Below, piece by piece: positions 1 to 4,677 of a DNA stretch of 5,430 bases (position 1 is its first letter; each line of letters starts with the position of its first letter). The notes beneath the pieces were generated by a model. The model was not told the DNA's origin and made no database searches. It saw only the letters and a list, made by a program, of their open reading frames with translations. Where the stretch lies: contig CAKSDA010000103.1 of the NCBI GenBank assembly GCA_934444895.1, forward strand, positions 1 through 5,430, in the 5' to 3' direction. The position numbers were made by a program, and so were the translations under genes. This DNA comes from an uncultured Eubacteriales bacterium. Lineage in GTDB: Bacteria > Bacillota > Clostridia > Oscillospirales > Acutalibacteraceae.

Positions 1-110
1 CCTATTATATTTTCATAAGTTAAATCTTCATTAACAAAGGCGGTATTGACTCTATCTTCACTGATTATATTTTTGCCAACAGCATCTTCATTGATGATAT
101 TTGTGTGAAC
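1..110 (-). repeat. Tandem 30-bp / 10-residue repeats in the MATE C-terminal tail
   Basis: Read on the minus strand in the transporter frame, residues 466-501 form consecutive decapeptides: VHTNIINEDA (81-110), VGKNIISEDR (51-80), VNTAFVNEDL (21-50) and the start of a fourth, TYENII (1-20), cut by the window edge. A half unit, GNKDK, precedes them. The shared pattern is V-x-x-N-I-I-N/S-E-D-x. The DNA copies differ at many positions, including synonymous ones, so the array is not a fresh duplication. The tail follows the last membrane helix and a positively charged stretch, so it is probably cytoplasmic. Its total length and role are unknown. Confidence 0.8.
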
Positions 111-1505
111 TTTATCTTTATTACCAGAAAGTTTTATTTTTGCCTTTTTCATGTGCCTTATTAAAAACGGAGCAAACAATAAAACGCAAATTAACCAGGA
201 AAGAGGGAAGGTGATATAAACCGCTTCAATGGTGGTGCTTAGGTGTTTAAATACGGTCATTAACCAAGTAATTCTGAAAACACATACTGAAATCAGCGTT
301 ACAACGGTAGGGGAAACGGAATAGCCAAGCCCCCTTGAAGAACCGGTCATAGTTGTCATTGCGGCACAGATTGGATTGAAAAGCGCAATAAAGAAAAATC
401 TTATTGTTCCGTAATGTATTATTTCATCAAGTGAAACAGTGCCGGCGGCGCTTGATGTTGCGGCGTAAAGCGAAAGAATTTCTTTGCTGAAAACAGTAAT
501 AAGTGTACCTAAAACGCCGGTTACAACCATTGATATAATAAGGCAATTGAAAAATACCTTTTTAACATTTTTATAGTTTTTTGCGCCGACATTTTGTGCA
601 GTAAATGAAATGCAGGCGAAGTTGGTTGCGTCGGTGGTGGCACTAAGCATATCATCTATTGTACGGGCGGCAGTGTTCCCTGAGACGGCGGCAGAGCCGA
701 AATAATTAATTGACGACTGTATGTTTATGTTTGCAAAGGAAAATAATGCGCTTTGTATTCCTATGGGAATACCGCTTGTCAGTATCTTTAACGCATACTT
801 TTTGTTTAGTTTAAAGTTTTTAAGCTCTACTTTATAGGGCTGCTTGTCGGCCCGCATAAGAAGAATCATTATGCATACGGCGGAAAAAATCTGCGAGATT
901 GAAGTTGCAATAGCAACGCCGGCAACCGAAAGATTAAACTTAATAACAAACAATAAATTAAGAAGTATATTTATAATACCCGATGCGGTTAGTATGTAAA
1001 ACGGACGCTTTGTATCTCCTGCCGCGCGGAGTATGGCGGCACCGAAATTATAAATCATAAAAGCCGGAACGCCTACAAAATATATCTGCATATAAAGGGT
1101 TGATTGATTTATAATGTCATCCGGCGTAGACATAAGACGCAAAAGCGGCTTTGCGGTTAAAATTCCAAGCACTGCGGTTATAACTCCGCATATAATTGAA
1201 AGAAACATTGCTGTATGTACGGACTTTTTAATGCCCTGTTCTTCCTTGCTTCCAAGGCAGGTTGCAACAACAACATTGGCACCGGTTGAAATACCCAAGA
1301 ACAGATTAACTGTCAGATGTACAAGCGAAGTAGTTGCTCCTACAGCGGCCATTGCTGTTCCGCCGGCCCACTTTGCCACTACCAAAACATCGGCTGCATT
1401 ATAAAGAATTTGCAGAATGTTTGTGGCTATAAGCGGAAGCGAGTATAGAATTATGTTTCGCGTTAAATGCCCATTAGTCATATCAACTGTTTTGGCTTTT
1501 GACAT
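1..1505 (-). CDS. MATE-family multidrug/drug:cation antiporter, 3' end beyond window
   Basis: Read on the minus strand, this frame gives 501 residues without a stop and runs off the left edge, so the C terminus is missing. The protein is very hydrophobic, with about twelve predicted membrane helices in two halves (roughly residues 15-220 and 235-450), the layout of MATE exporters, which expel drugs or metabolites using a Na+ or H+ gradient. Family-like stretches are ILYNAADVLVVAKWAG (32-48), GANVVVATCLGSKEEQGIKK (75-94), AAILRAAGDTKRPF (156-169) and the second-half counterpart SGNTAARTIDD (275-285). The start ATG at 1505 has AGAAGA six bases upstream; a second in-frame ATG at residue 9 is possible. 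After the last helix (about 430-450) comes a basic stretch, HMKKAKIKLS, then a repeat tail, making it longer than the usual 440-460 residues. The substrate cannot be told. The family call is firm; the tail is unusual. Confidence 0.93.
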   Translation of the reverse strand, partial: MSKAKTVDMTNGHLTRNIILYSLPLIATNILQILYNAADVLVVAKWAGGTAMAAVGATTSLVHLTVNLFLGISTGANVVVATCLGSKEEQGIKKSVHTAMFLSIICGVITAVLGILTAKPLLRLMSTPDDIINQSTLYMQIYFVGVPAFMIYNFGAAILRAAGDTKRPFYILTASGIINILLNLLFVIKFNLSVAGVAIATSISQIFSAVCIMILLMRADKQPYKVELKNFKLNKKYALKILTSGIPIGIQSALFSFANINIQSSINYFGSAAVSGNTAARTIDDMLSATTDATNFACISFTAQNVGAKNYKNVKKVFFNCLIISMVVTGVLGTLITVFSKEILSLYAATSSAAGTVSLDEIIHYGTIRFFFIALFNPICAAMTTMTGSSRGLGYSVSPTVVTLISVCVFRITWLMTVFKHLSTTIEAVYITFPLSWLICVLLFAPFLIRHMKKAKIKLSGNKDKVHTNIINEDAVGKNIISEDRVNTAFVNEDLTYENII

Positions 1506-1511
1506 CGGTAT

Positions 1512-1517
1512 TCTTCT
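1512..1517 (-). promoter_or_regulatory. Ribosome binding site of the MATE gene
   Basis: AGAAGA on the minus strand lies six bases before the ATG at 1505. It is a weak match to the Shine-Dalgarno consensus, but it supports this start over the in-frame ATG eight codons further in. The frame upstream meets a TAA at 1542-1544 with no other ATG between. Confidence 0.5.
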
Positions 1518-1554
1518 TTCATTTTTTATTTTGATACATTCTTATAAACGCATT

Positions 1555-1585
1555 CTGACTCATGTGTGTTACATTTTTAAGTCAG
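1555..1585 (-). other. Imperfect hairpin in the MATE mRNA leader
   Basis: CTGACT (1555-1560) and AGTCAG (1580-1585) are exact inverted repeats. Inside them ACAT and ATGT can pair as well, leaving an uneven internal loop. The element lies between the predicted -10 box and the start codon, so it would sit in the first part of the mRNA. It has no T-run after it and is not a terminator. It may be a leader structure or chance. Confidence 0.25.
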
Positions 1586-1591
1586 TAATTA

Positions 1592-1619
1592 ATATTATCT
1601 TGATATTTAGATGTTGTAA
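1592..1619 (-). promoter_or_regulatory. Predicted sigma-A-type promoter of the MATE gene
   Basis: On the minus strand TTACAA (1614-1619) is followed after 16 bases by TAATAT (1592-1597), a fair match to -35 and -10 boxes. Transcription would start near 1585, giving a leader of about 80 bases. The promoter lies after the terminator of the upstream flavoprotein gene, so the transporter probably has its own transcript. This is inferred from consensus only. Confidence 0.45.
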
Positions 1620-1620
1620 G

Positions 1621-1645
1621 CACTATTGTGTTGCAATCAATAGTG
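1621..1645. promoter_or_regulatory. Perfect 8-bp inverted repeat next to the MATE promoter (possible operator)
   Basis: CACTATTG (1621-1628) and CAATAGTG (1638-1645) are perfect inverted arms around a 9-base centre that itself contains the palindrome TTGCAA. The site starts two bases upstream of the predicted -35 box of the efflux gene. This size and symmetry fit a dimeric regulator, and efflux genes are often controlled by MarR-, TetR- or MerR-type proteins, but no such regulator gene is in the window. There is no T-run on either side. Confidence 0.5.
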
Positions 1646-1663
1646 ACAAATTGATTTAGGTGG

Positions 1664-1685
1664 AAAAATTGCCGTTTACACGGCA
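1664..1685 (-). terminator. Intrinsic terminator of the flavoprotein gene
   Basis: On the minus strand a perfect 6-bp stem, TGCCGT / ACGGCA (1680-1685 with 1670-1675), closes on a GTAA tetraloop of the stable GNRA class and is followed by A and then five T. It begins 16 bases after the TAA of the flavoprotein gene and ends before the transporter promoter, so it separates the two transcription units. Confidence 0.8.
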
Positions 1686-1701
1686 GTTCGTCCTATCAAG
1701 T

Positions 1702-2211
1702 TTAACACTTTTTTAAAACCGAAACAATTTCGCCGTAATACATTGTGTGGTAGTCGTTTAAAGGATATATGCTTTTAGGAATATCCGAAGACAAAAAATT
1801 ACCGGGTTCCAGCTTTGTAACGCATATTTTTCTGCATATGAGCACAAGCCTTGCTTCTTTGAAGAATACCGTTTCGGTGTCGTCATCAAAAGCCGGAGTA
1901 AGACCGGTTTTTGCAACCTTGTCAACATCCCTGCCGGACAGTTTTCCGCATACCGAGTGTATTTCTTTGTTATCACCGTAAAAAGAAAGGGTGTAATAGT
2001 CGCTTTCATCCACAAATTGTTTTGTGTATCTCTGCGGTCTTATTGCGGCGATGGCACAGGGTTTGTTCCACATAACTCCGGTAAAGCCCCAGCTTGCAGT
2101 CATCATATTGAATTTGCTTTTATCTCCGGCAGTTACAAGCATCCACTCTTTCCCTATGCTGTTAAAAAAGTTTTCGTTTAAATCATTTACCGAAATTTTT
2201 ACAAACGACAT
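1702..2211 (-). CDS. Flavin reductase-like FMN-binding protein
   Basis: This 169-residue protein has the look of the flavin reductase-like family, small dimeric split-barrel proteins that bind FMN and act as NAD(P)H:flavin reductases or related redox proteins. Typical stretches are NMMTASWGFTGVMW (35-48, where FMN phosphate contacts usually lie), the basic turn IRPQRYTKQFVDESDYYTLSF (57-77, split here as IRPQRYTKQF then VDESDYYTLSF), and the final strand DYHTMYYGEIV (153-163). No signal peptide or membrane segment is seen, so it is cytosolic. The ATG at 2211 is set by a strong GGAGGT seven bases upstream. The gene ends with TAA and its own terminator, and is followed by the separately transcribed efflux gene. 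Five cysteines (52, 88, 126, 130, 169) show no clear metal-binding spacing. The family is secure; the physiological substrate is unknown. Confidence 0.88.
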   Translation of the reverse strand: MSFVKISVNDLNENFFNSIGKEWMLVTAGDKSKFNMMTASWGFTGVMWNKPCAIAAIRPQRYTKQFVDESDYYTLSFYGDNKEIHSVCGKLSGRDVDKVAKTGLTPAFDDDTETVFFKEARLVLICRKICVTKLEPGNFLSSDIPKSIYPLNDYHTMYYGEIVSVLKKC

Positions 2212-2217
2212 AAAAAT

Positions 2218-2223
2218 ACCTCC
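2218..2223 (-). promoter_or_regulatory. Strong ribosome binding site of the flavoprotein gene
   Basis: GGAGGT on the minus strand stands six to seven bases before the ATG at 2211, a near-perfect Shine-Dalgarno match that fixes the start and suggests good expression. Confidence 0.85.
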
Positions 2224-2247
2224 ACAAACTGATAGTTTACAATAATA

Positions 2248-2415
2248 TTACCGATAGTCAGACATAAATTCACCACCGATAAAAATCGGCGGTAATTATA
2301 AAAGATATTTTACCGACATTACTTGACATAAGACATAATATTATGCCCGGTATGACGGGTTAAAGTTTTTTTACACTGATTTTTTAATCTGATGTCAATT
2401 AAATATGTCGGTTAA
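2248..2415. repeat. Cluster of four TTACCG-type motifs between the regulator and flavoprotein genes
   Basis: The 219-bp spacer 2212-2430 has no gene. It holds TTACCGATA on plus (2248-2256), TTACCGCCGAT on minus (2285-2295), TTACCGACAT on plus (2310-2319) and TTAACCGACAT on minus (2405-2415). The last two share ACCGACAT as an 8-base inverted match 86 bases apart. AGACATAA also occurs twice (2260-2267, 2331-2338), and CATAATATTATG is a perfect palindrome (2334-2345). A TATAAT on minus (2295-2300) could be a -10 box for the flavoprotein gene, but no good -35 box is placed before it. The motifs may be operator sites; this is inference. Confidence 0.4.
2270..2295 (-). other. Strong hairpin in the leader of the flavoprotein gene
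   Basis: On the minus strand TTACCGCCGAT (2285-2295) pairs with ATCGGTGGTGA (2270-2280) around a TTTT loop, giving an 11-bp stem with two G-U pairs. On the plus strand the same positions give A-C mismatches, so the structure favours minus-strand RNA. It lies about 45 bases upstream of the flavoprotein ribosome binding site. The tail GAATTTATG is not a U-run, so it is a poor terminator. It may be an RNA leader element or end protection. Confidence 0.5.
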
Positions 2416-2430
2416 TAATTTATATGACGG

Positions 2431-2727
2431 TCAGTCCTTGCCAATGCGTGAAAAAACAAGATCGTATCCGCTGCTTCCGTATGTAAGCGAGCGATTAACC
2501 CTGCTGATGGTTGCGGTGCTGGCACCCGTTTTTTCAACAATTTCATTGTAAACTTTTTTTTCTTTAAGCATTTTGGCAACTTCGAGTCTTTGCGAAAATG
2601 CCTGAATTTCTTTTATAGTGCATACATCTTCAAAAAAACTATAACATTCTTCAATGCTTTTGAGTGACAAAATTGCCTTAAAAAAGTAGTCATTTTCCTT
2701 ATTATGAAGATCAACCAAAACAGTCAC
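2431..2727 (-). CDS. yerC: YerC/YecD-family TrpR-like transcriptional regulator
   Basis: This 98-residue protein (95 with the alternative start) matches the YerC/YecD family of TrpR homologues found in Firmicutes, at their usual length of about 100. The N-terminal helices FFKAILSLKSIEECYSFFED (15-34) and TIKEIQAFSQRLEVAKMLKE (37-56) are typical. A helix-turn-helix follows at about 59-81, where GASTATISRVNRSL (68-81) resembles the TrpR recognition helix region GAGIATITRGSNSL. It should be a cytosolic dimeric DNA-binding repressor. Unlike TrpR its effector is not established, and I see no trp genes nearby. The frame opens with GTG at 2727, but AAGGAAG (2727-2733) overlaps that codon; TTG at 2718 lies eight bases after it and is a plausible real start. 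Upstream in-frame ATG codons are absent. It is divergent from gltX and upstream of the flavoprotein gene on the same strand. Confidence 0.9.
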   Translation of the reverse strand: MTVLVDLHNKENDYFFKAILSLKSIEECYSFFEDVCTIKEIQAFSQRLEVAKMLKEKKVYNEIVEKTGASTATISRVNRSLTYGSSGYDLVFSRIGKD

Positions 2728-2731
2728 TTCC

Positions 2732-2765
2732 TTAACATATTTTATATTTAATAGTTTAACATATT
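2732..2765. repeat. 10-bp direct repeats flanking the start of the yerC-like gene (possible operator)
   Basis: TTAACATATT occurs at 2732-2741 and again at 2756-2765, 24 bases apart (about 2.3 helical turns). The first copy overlaps the ribosome binding site of the TrpR-like gene and the second its predicted -10 box. This is where an autorepressor would bind, but the DNA is AT-rich, so chance is not excluded. Confidence 0.4.
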
Positions 2766-2781
2766 AGTCCGCTAAAATCAA
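2753..2781 (-). promoter_or_regulatory. Predicted promoter of the yerC-like gene
   Basis: TTGATT (2776-2781 on minus) and TAAACT (2753-2758) are separated by 17 bases, a moderate match to sigma-A boxes. Transcription would start near 2746, leaving a short leader before 2727. The surroundings are very AT-rich, so other -10 boxes nearby are possible. Confidence 0.35.
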
Positions 2782-2817
2782 TAAAATAAAAATATTTACA
2801 AAAAGAGAAAAATAAGG

Positions 2818-2846
2818 TTGTAATTTACCGTGAAATTTGCGATAAT
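2818..2846 (+). promoter_or_regulatory. Predicted sigma-A promoter of gltX
   Basis: TTGTAA (2818-2823), a 17-base spacer and GATAAT (2841-2846) make a good vegetative promoter. Transcription would start near 2853, with a leader of about 40 bases before gltX. The spacer contains TTACCG (2825-2830), also seen in the spacer on the other side of the yerC-like gene. The leader is too short for a T-box. Confidence 0.6.
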
Positions 2847-2861
2847 AATACTGAGATTTTA

Positions 2862-2884
2862 TATGTAATTTATGTAATTAAGGA
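2862..2884 (+). repeat. Tandem 9-bp repeat and ribosome binding site before gltX
   Basis: TATGTAATT is repeated head-to-tail (2862-2870 and 2871-2879) and runs straight into AAGGA (2880-2884), the Shine-Dalgarno sequence nine bases before the ATG at 2894. The repeats would be in the mRNA leader. A direct AT-rich duplication is the simplest explanation. Confidence 0.6.
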
Positions 2885-2893
2885 TGTGCAGCA

Positions 2894-4552
2894 ATGACCG
2901 AGTTTGAAAAAATGGCAGATCTATTATTGCCGTCAATAACGGCTTCGCCCGAATATTATGAAAAAATGTTCCCGAGCAGAGCATTGCCGGAGGGAGCGGC
3001 GGTAACCAGAATAGCGCCCAGTCCTACCGGATATTTGCATCTGGGGGTTCTTTTTATGGCTCTTATTAACAGAATAACGGCCGACACTTCAAACGGAACC
3101 ATGTTTTTAAGAATAGAGGATACCGACAAAAAACGCGAGGTAAAGGGCGGTATTGAGGACATAGTAAACGGACTTTACAAGTTTTCAATAGCAATAGACG
3201 AAGGGTTTACCGTTAACGGCGAGTGCGGTAATTACGGTCCCTACAGGCAAAGTCAACGAGCGGACATATATAAATGTTATGTGAAAGATCTTATTAAAAA
3301 AGGTCTTGCATATCCATGCTTTTGCACCGCAGAGGAGCTTGAGGCAGTAAGAAGCGAACAGGAAAAGCAGAAAATTCGAACCGGGTATCACGGCAAATGG
3401 GCTAAACACAGAAATATTACATTTGACGAGGCAAAGGCTCTTATAGAAGAAGGAAAGCCTTATGTTATAAGACTTAAATCTTCCGGAAGCGAAGAAAAAC
3501 AAATAGTTTTCAGTGACAGTATAAAGGGAAAAATCGAAATGCCTGAAAATGACGAAGATTTTGTCCTTTTAAAGTCGGACGGCATACCTACCTATCATTT
3601 TGCCCATGCAATAGATGACCATCTTATGCATACAACCAATGTTATAAGGGGAGATGAATGGATTTCATCAGTACCTAAACATTTAGAACTTTTCAGGGTG
3701 CTCGGATTTAAACCTCCAAAATATTCCCATGTTGCTCCGATTATGAAGCTTGATGGTGGCAATAAAAGGAAAATTTCAAAGAGAAAAGACCCTGAGGCGG
3801 CGGTAAGATATTTTATTGAGCAGGGATATCCGCCGGAGTCGGTAATAGAATATTTAATGACAATTGCAAGTTCTGAATTTGAACAATGGCGCAGAGCCAA
3901 CAAGGAAGCGTCTTATAAAGAGTTTAAATTTTCACTTAAAAAAATGAGTTTGTCCGGCGCTTTGTTTGACGGCGCAAAGCTCAGCGATGTTTCAAAAAAT
4001 GTTATTTGCAAAAAAACATCAAACGAAGTGGTAAAGGAAATAATAAATTGGGCTGAAGAGTTTGATAAACCCTTTGCGGAGCTTTTAAAGAGGGACATGG
4101 ACTTCACCAAAAAAATATTTGCAATTGACAGGGATGTTCCAAAGCCCAGAAAAGATATTTCAAAATACAGTGAAGCTAAAAATTACTGCAGTTACTTCTT
4201 TAACGAGCTTTACACTCCATGCTACGATCTGCCTGAAAAAATTTCAAAATCGGACGCTGCCGCAGTATTAAAACTATATAAGAATGTATACAGCGAATCA
4301 GACGATCAGGCGGAGTGGTTTGAGAAGATAAAAAGCATTTGCCCTGAGATAGGCTTTGCTCCGGATACAAAAACATACAAAGCAAATCCTGACGCTTACA
4401 GGGGAAATCCGGGAGATGCAAGTACGGTAATAAGAATTGCCGTTACAGGAAGAACCAATACCCCGGATCTTTGCAGCATTATGAAAAATTTGGGCAGGGA
4501 AGAATCTTTCAGGCGTATAGACGCTGCGATTTCCGCTTTTGAAGAAGAATAA
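2894..4552 (+). CDS. gltX: Glutamyl-tRNA synthetase, long clostridial-type form
   Basis: Complete class I aminoacyl-tRNA synthetase of 552 residues that attaches glutamate to tRNA-Glu in the cytosol. A 35-residue N-terminal extension precedes the Rossmann-fold motif RIAPSPTGYLHLG (39-51, the HIGH box). FLRIEDTDKKREV (71-83) and GPYRQSQR (115-122) follow. TYHFAHAIDDHLMHTTNVIRG (split as TYHFAHAIDD and HLMHTTNVIRG, 233-253) and GFKPPKYSHV (271-280) are strongly conserved. The KMSKS box is KISKR (293-297). Residues from about 340 form the helical anticodon-binding part, ending near GNPGDASTVIRI and LGREESFRRI. In the zinc-site position of the E. coli enzyme, C142 and C144 remain but the third cysteine is W169, so zinc binding is probably lost. 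The start is supported by AAGGA at nine bases; two TAA stops lie in tandem. It is followed on the same strand by glnS and is probably co-transcribed with it. Long GluRS forms with this N-terminus are, to my knowledge, common in Clostridia. Confidence 0.96.
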   Translation: MTEFEKMADLLLPSITASPEYYEKMFPSRALPEGAAVTRIAPSPTGYLHLGVLFMALINRITADTSNGTMFLRIEDTDKKREVKGGIEDIVNGLYKFSIAIDEGFTVNGECGNYGPYRQSQRADIYKCYVKDLIKKGLAYPCFCTAEELEAVRSEQEKQKIRTGYHGKWAKHRNITFDEAKALIEEGKPYVIRLKSSGSEEKQIVFSDSIKGKIEMPENDEDFVLLKSDGIPTYHFAHAIDDHLMHTTNVIRGDEWISSVPKHLELFRVLGFKPPKYSHVAPIMKLDGGNKRKISKRKDPEAAVRYFIEQGYPPESVIEYLMTIASSEFEQWRRANKEASYKEFKFSLKKMSLSGALFDGAKLSDVSKNVICKKTSNEVVKEIINWAEEFDKPFAELLKRDMDFTKKIFAIDRDVPKPRKDISKYSEAKNYCSYFFNELYTPCYDLPEKISKSDAAAVLKLYKNVYSESDDQAEWFEKIKSICPEIGFAPDTKTYKANPDAYRGNPGDASTVIRIAVTGRTNTPDLCSIMKNLGREESFRRIDAAISAFEEE

Positions 4553-4557
4553 TAAGT

Positions 4558-4581
4558 TCGGTTTCATCTGTTTAAAACCGA
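4558..4581 (+). other. Hairpin just after gltX, weak terminator candidate
   Basis: TCGGTTT (4558-4564) and AAACCGA (4575-4581) form a 7-bp perfect stem with a 10-base loop, starting six bases after the gltX stop. Only TTTAAG follows, so a U-run is lacking and termination would be poor at best. It may instead shape mRNA stability between gltX and glnS. Confidence 0.45.
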
Positions 4582-4619
4582 TTTAAGACTGATTTAAAAC
4601 ACAAGGCATATAAAAATAG

Positions 4620-4655
4620 CGGCGAGCAAAACTGTAAGGTTTTCAATCATCGCCG
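4620..4655 (+). promoter_or_regulatory. Nested hairpin in front of glnS
   Basis: CGGCGA (4620-4625) pairs with TCGCCG (4650-4655), and inside it AAAAC (4628-4632) pairs with GTTTT (4639-4643) around TGTAAG, leaving an uneven internal loop. The element ends ten bases before the glnS ribosome binding site. I see no T-box signature (no AGGGTGG-type sequence) and no U-run. It could be a regulatory leader or processing site; the function is unknown. No convincing separate promoter was found in this 125-base gap, though a TATAAA stands at 4609-4614. Confidence 0.45.
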
Positions 4656-4665
4656 GTCTACACTA

Positions 4666-4670
4666 AGGAG
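4666..4670 (+). promoter_or_regulatory. Ribosome binding site of glnS
   Basis: AGGAG stands seven bases before the ATG at 4678, a strong Shine-Dalgarno match that fixes the start. Confidence 0.85.
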
Positions 4671-4677
4671 AATTATA

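Noticed and set aside
1..110. Possible CRISPR-like array from the regular 30-base spacing
   Set aside because: The units abut without spacers, are divergent in DNA, and stay in the transporter reading frame; they encode a protein repeat.
1114..1404. Plus-strand open frame of 96 codons
   Set aside because: It lies wholly antisense to the MATE gene, has no family resemblance and no ribosome binding site.
1417..1659. Plus-strand open frame of 80 codons with hydrophobic stretches
   Set aside because: It overlaps the start of the MATE gene on the opposite strand and runs over its promoter and palindrome. Hydrophobicity comes from AT-rich sequence; no proper ribosome binding site was seen.
1758..2245. 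Several open frames across the flavoprotein gene
   Set aside because: They are shadows of the flavin reductase-like gene, which has the family motifs, strong ribosome binding site and terminator.
2323..2345. Plus-strand promoter starting at TTGACA (2323-2328)
   Set aside because: No acceptable -10 box occurs at 16-18 bases, and no gene follows on that strand for over 500 bases.
2346..2372. Terminator on the plus strand (CCCG/CGGG stem followed by seven T)
   Set aside because: The stem has only four pairs, the T-run begins six bases after it, and no plus-strand gene lies upstream.
2956..4567. Minus-strand open frames of 65-105 codons across gltX
   Set aside because: They are antisense to a well-conserved synthetase and show no recognisable protein features.
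4553..4677. T-box or other known riboswitch before glnS
   Set aside because: No T-box AGGGTGG-type bulge, no antiterminator or terminator with U-run, and no glnA-type motif was recognised.
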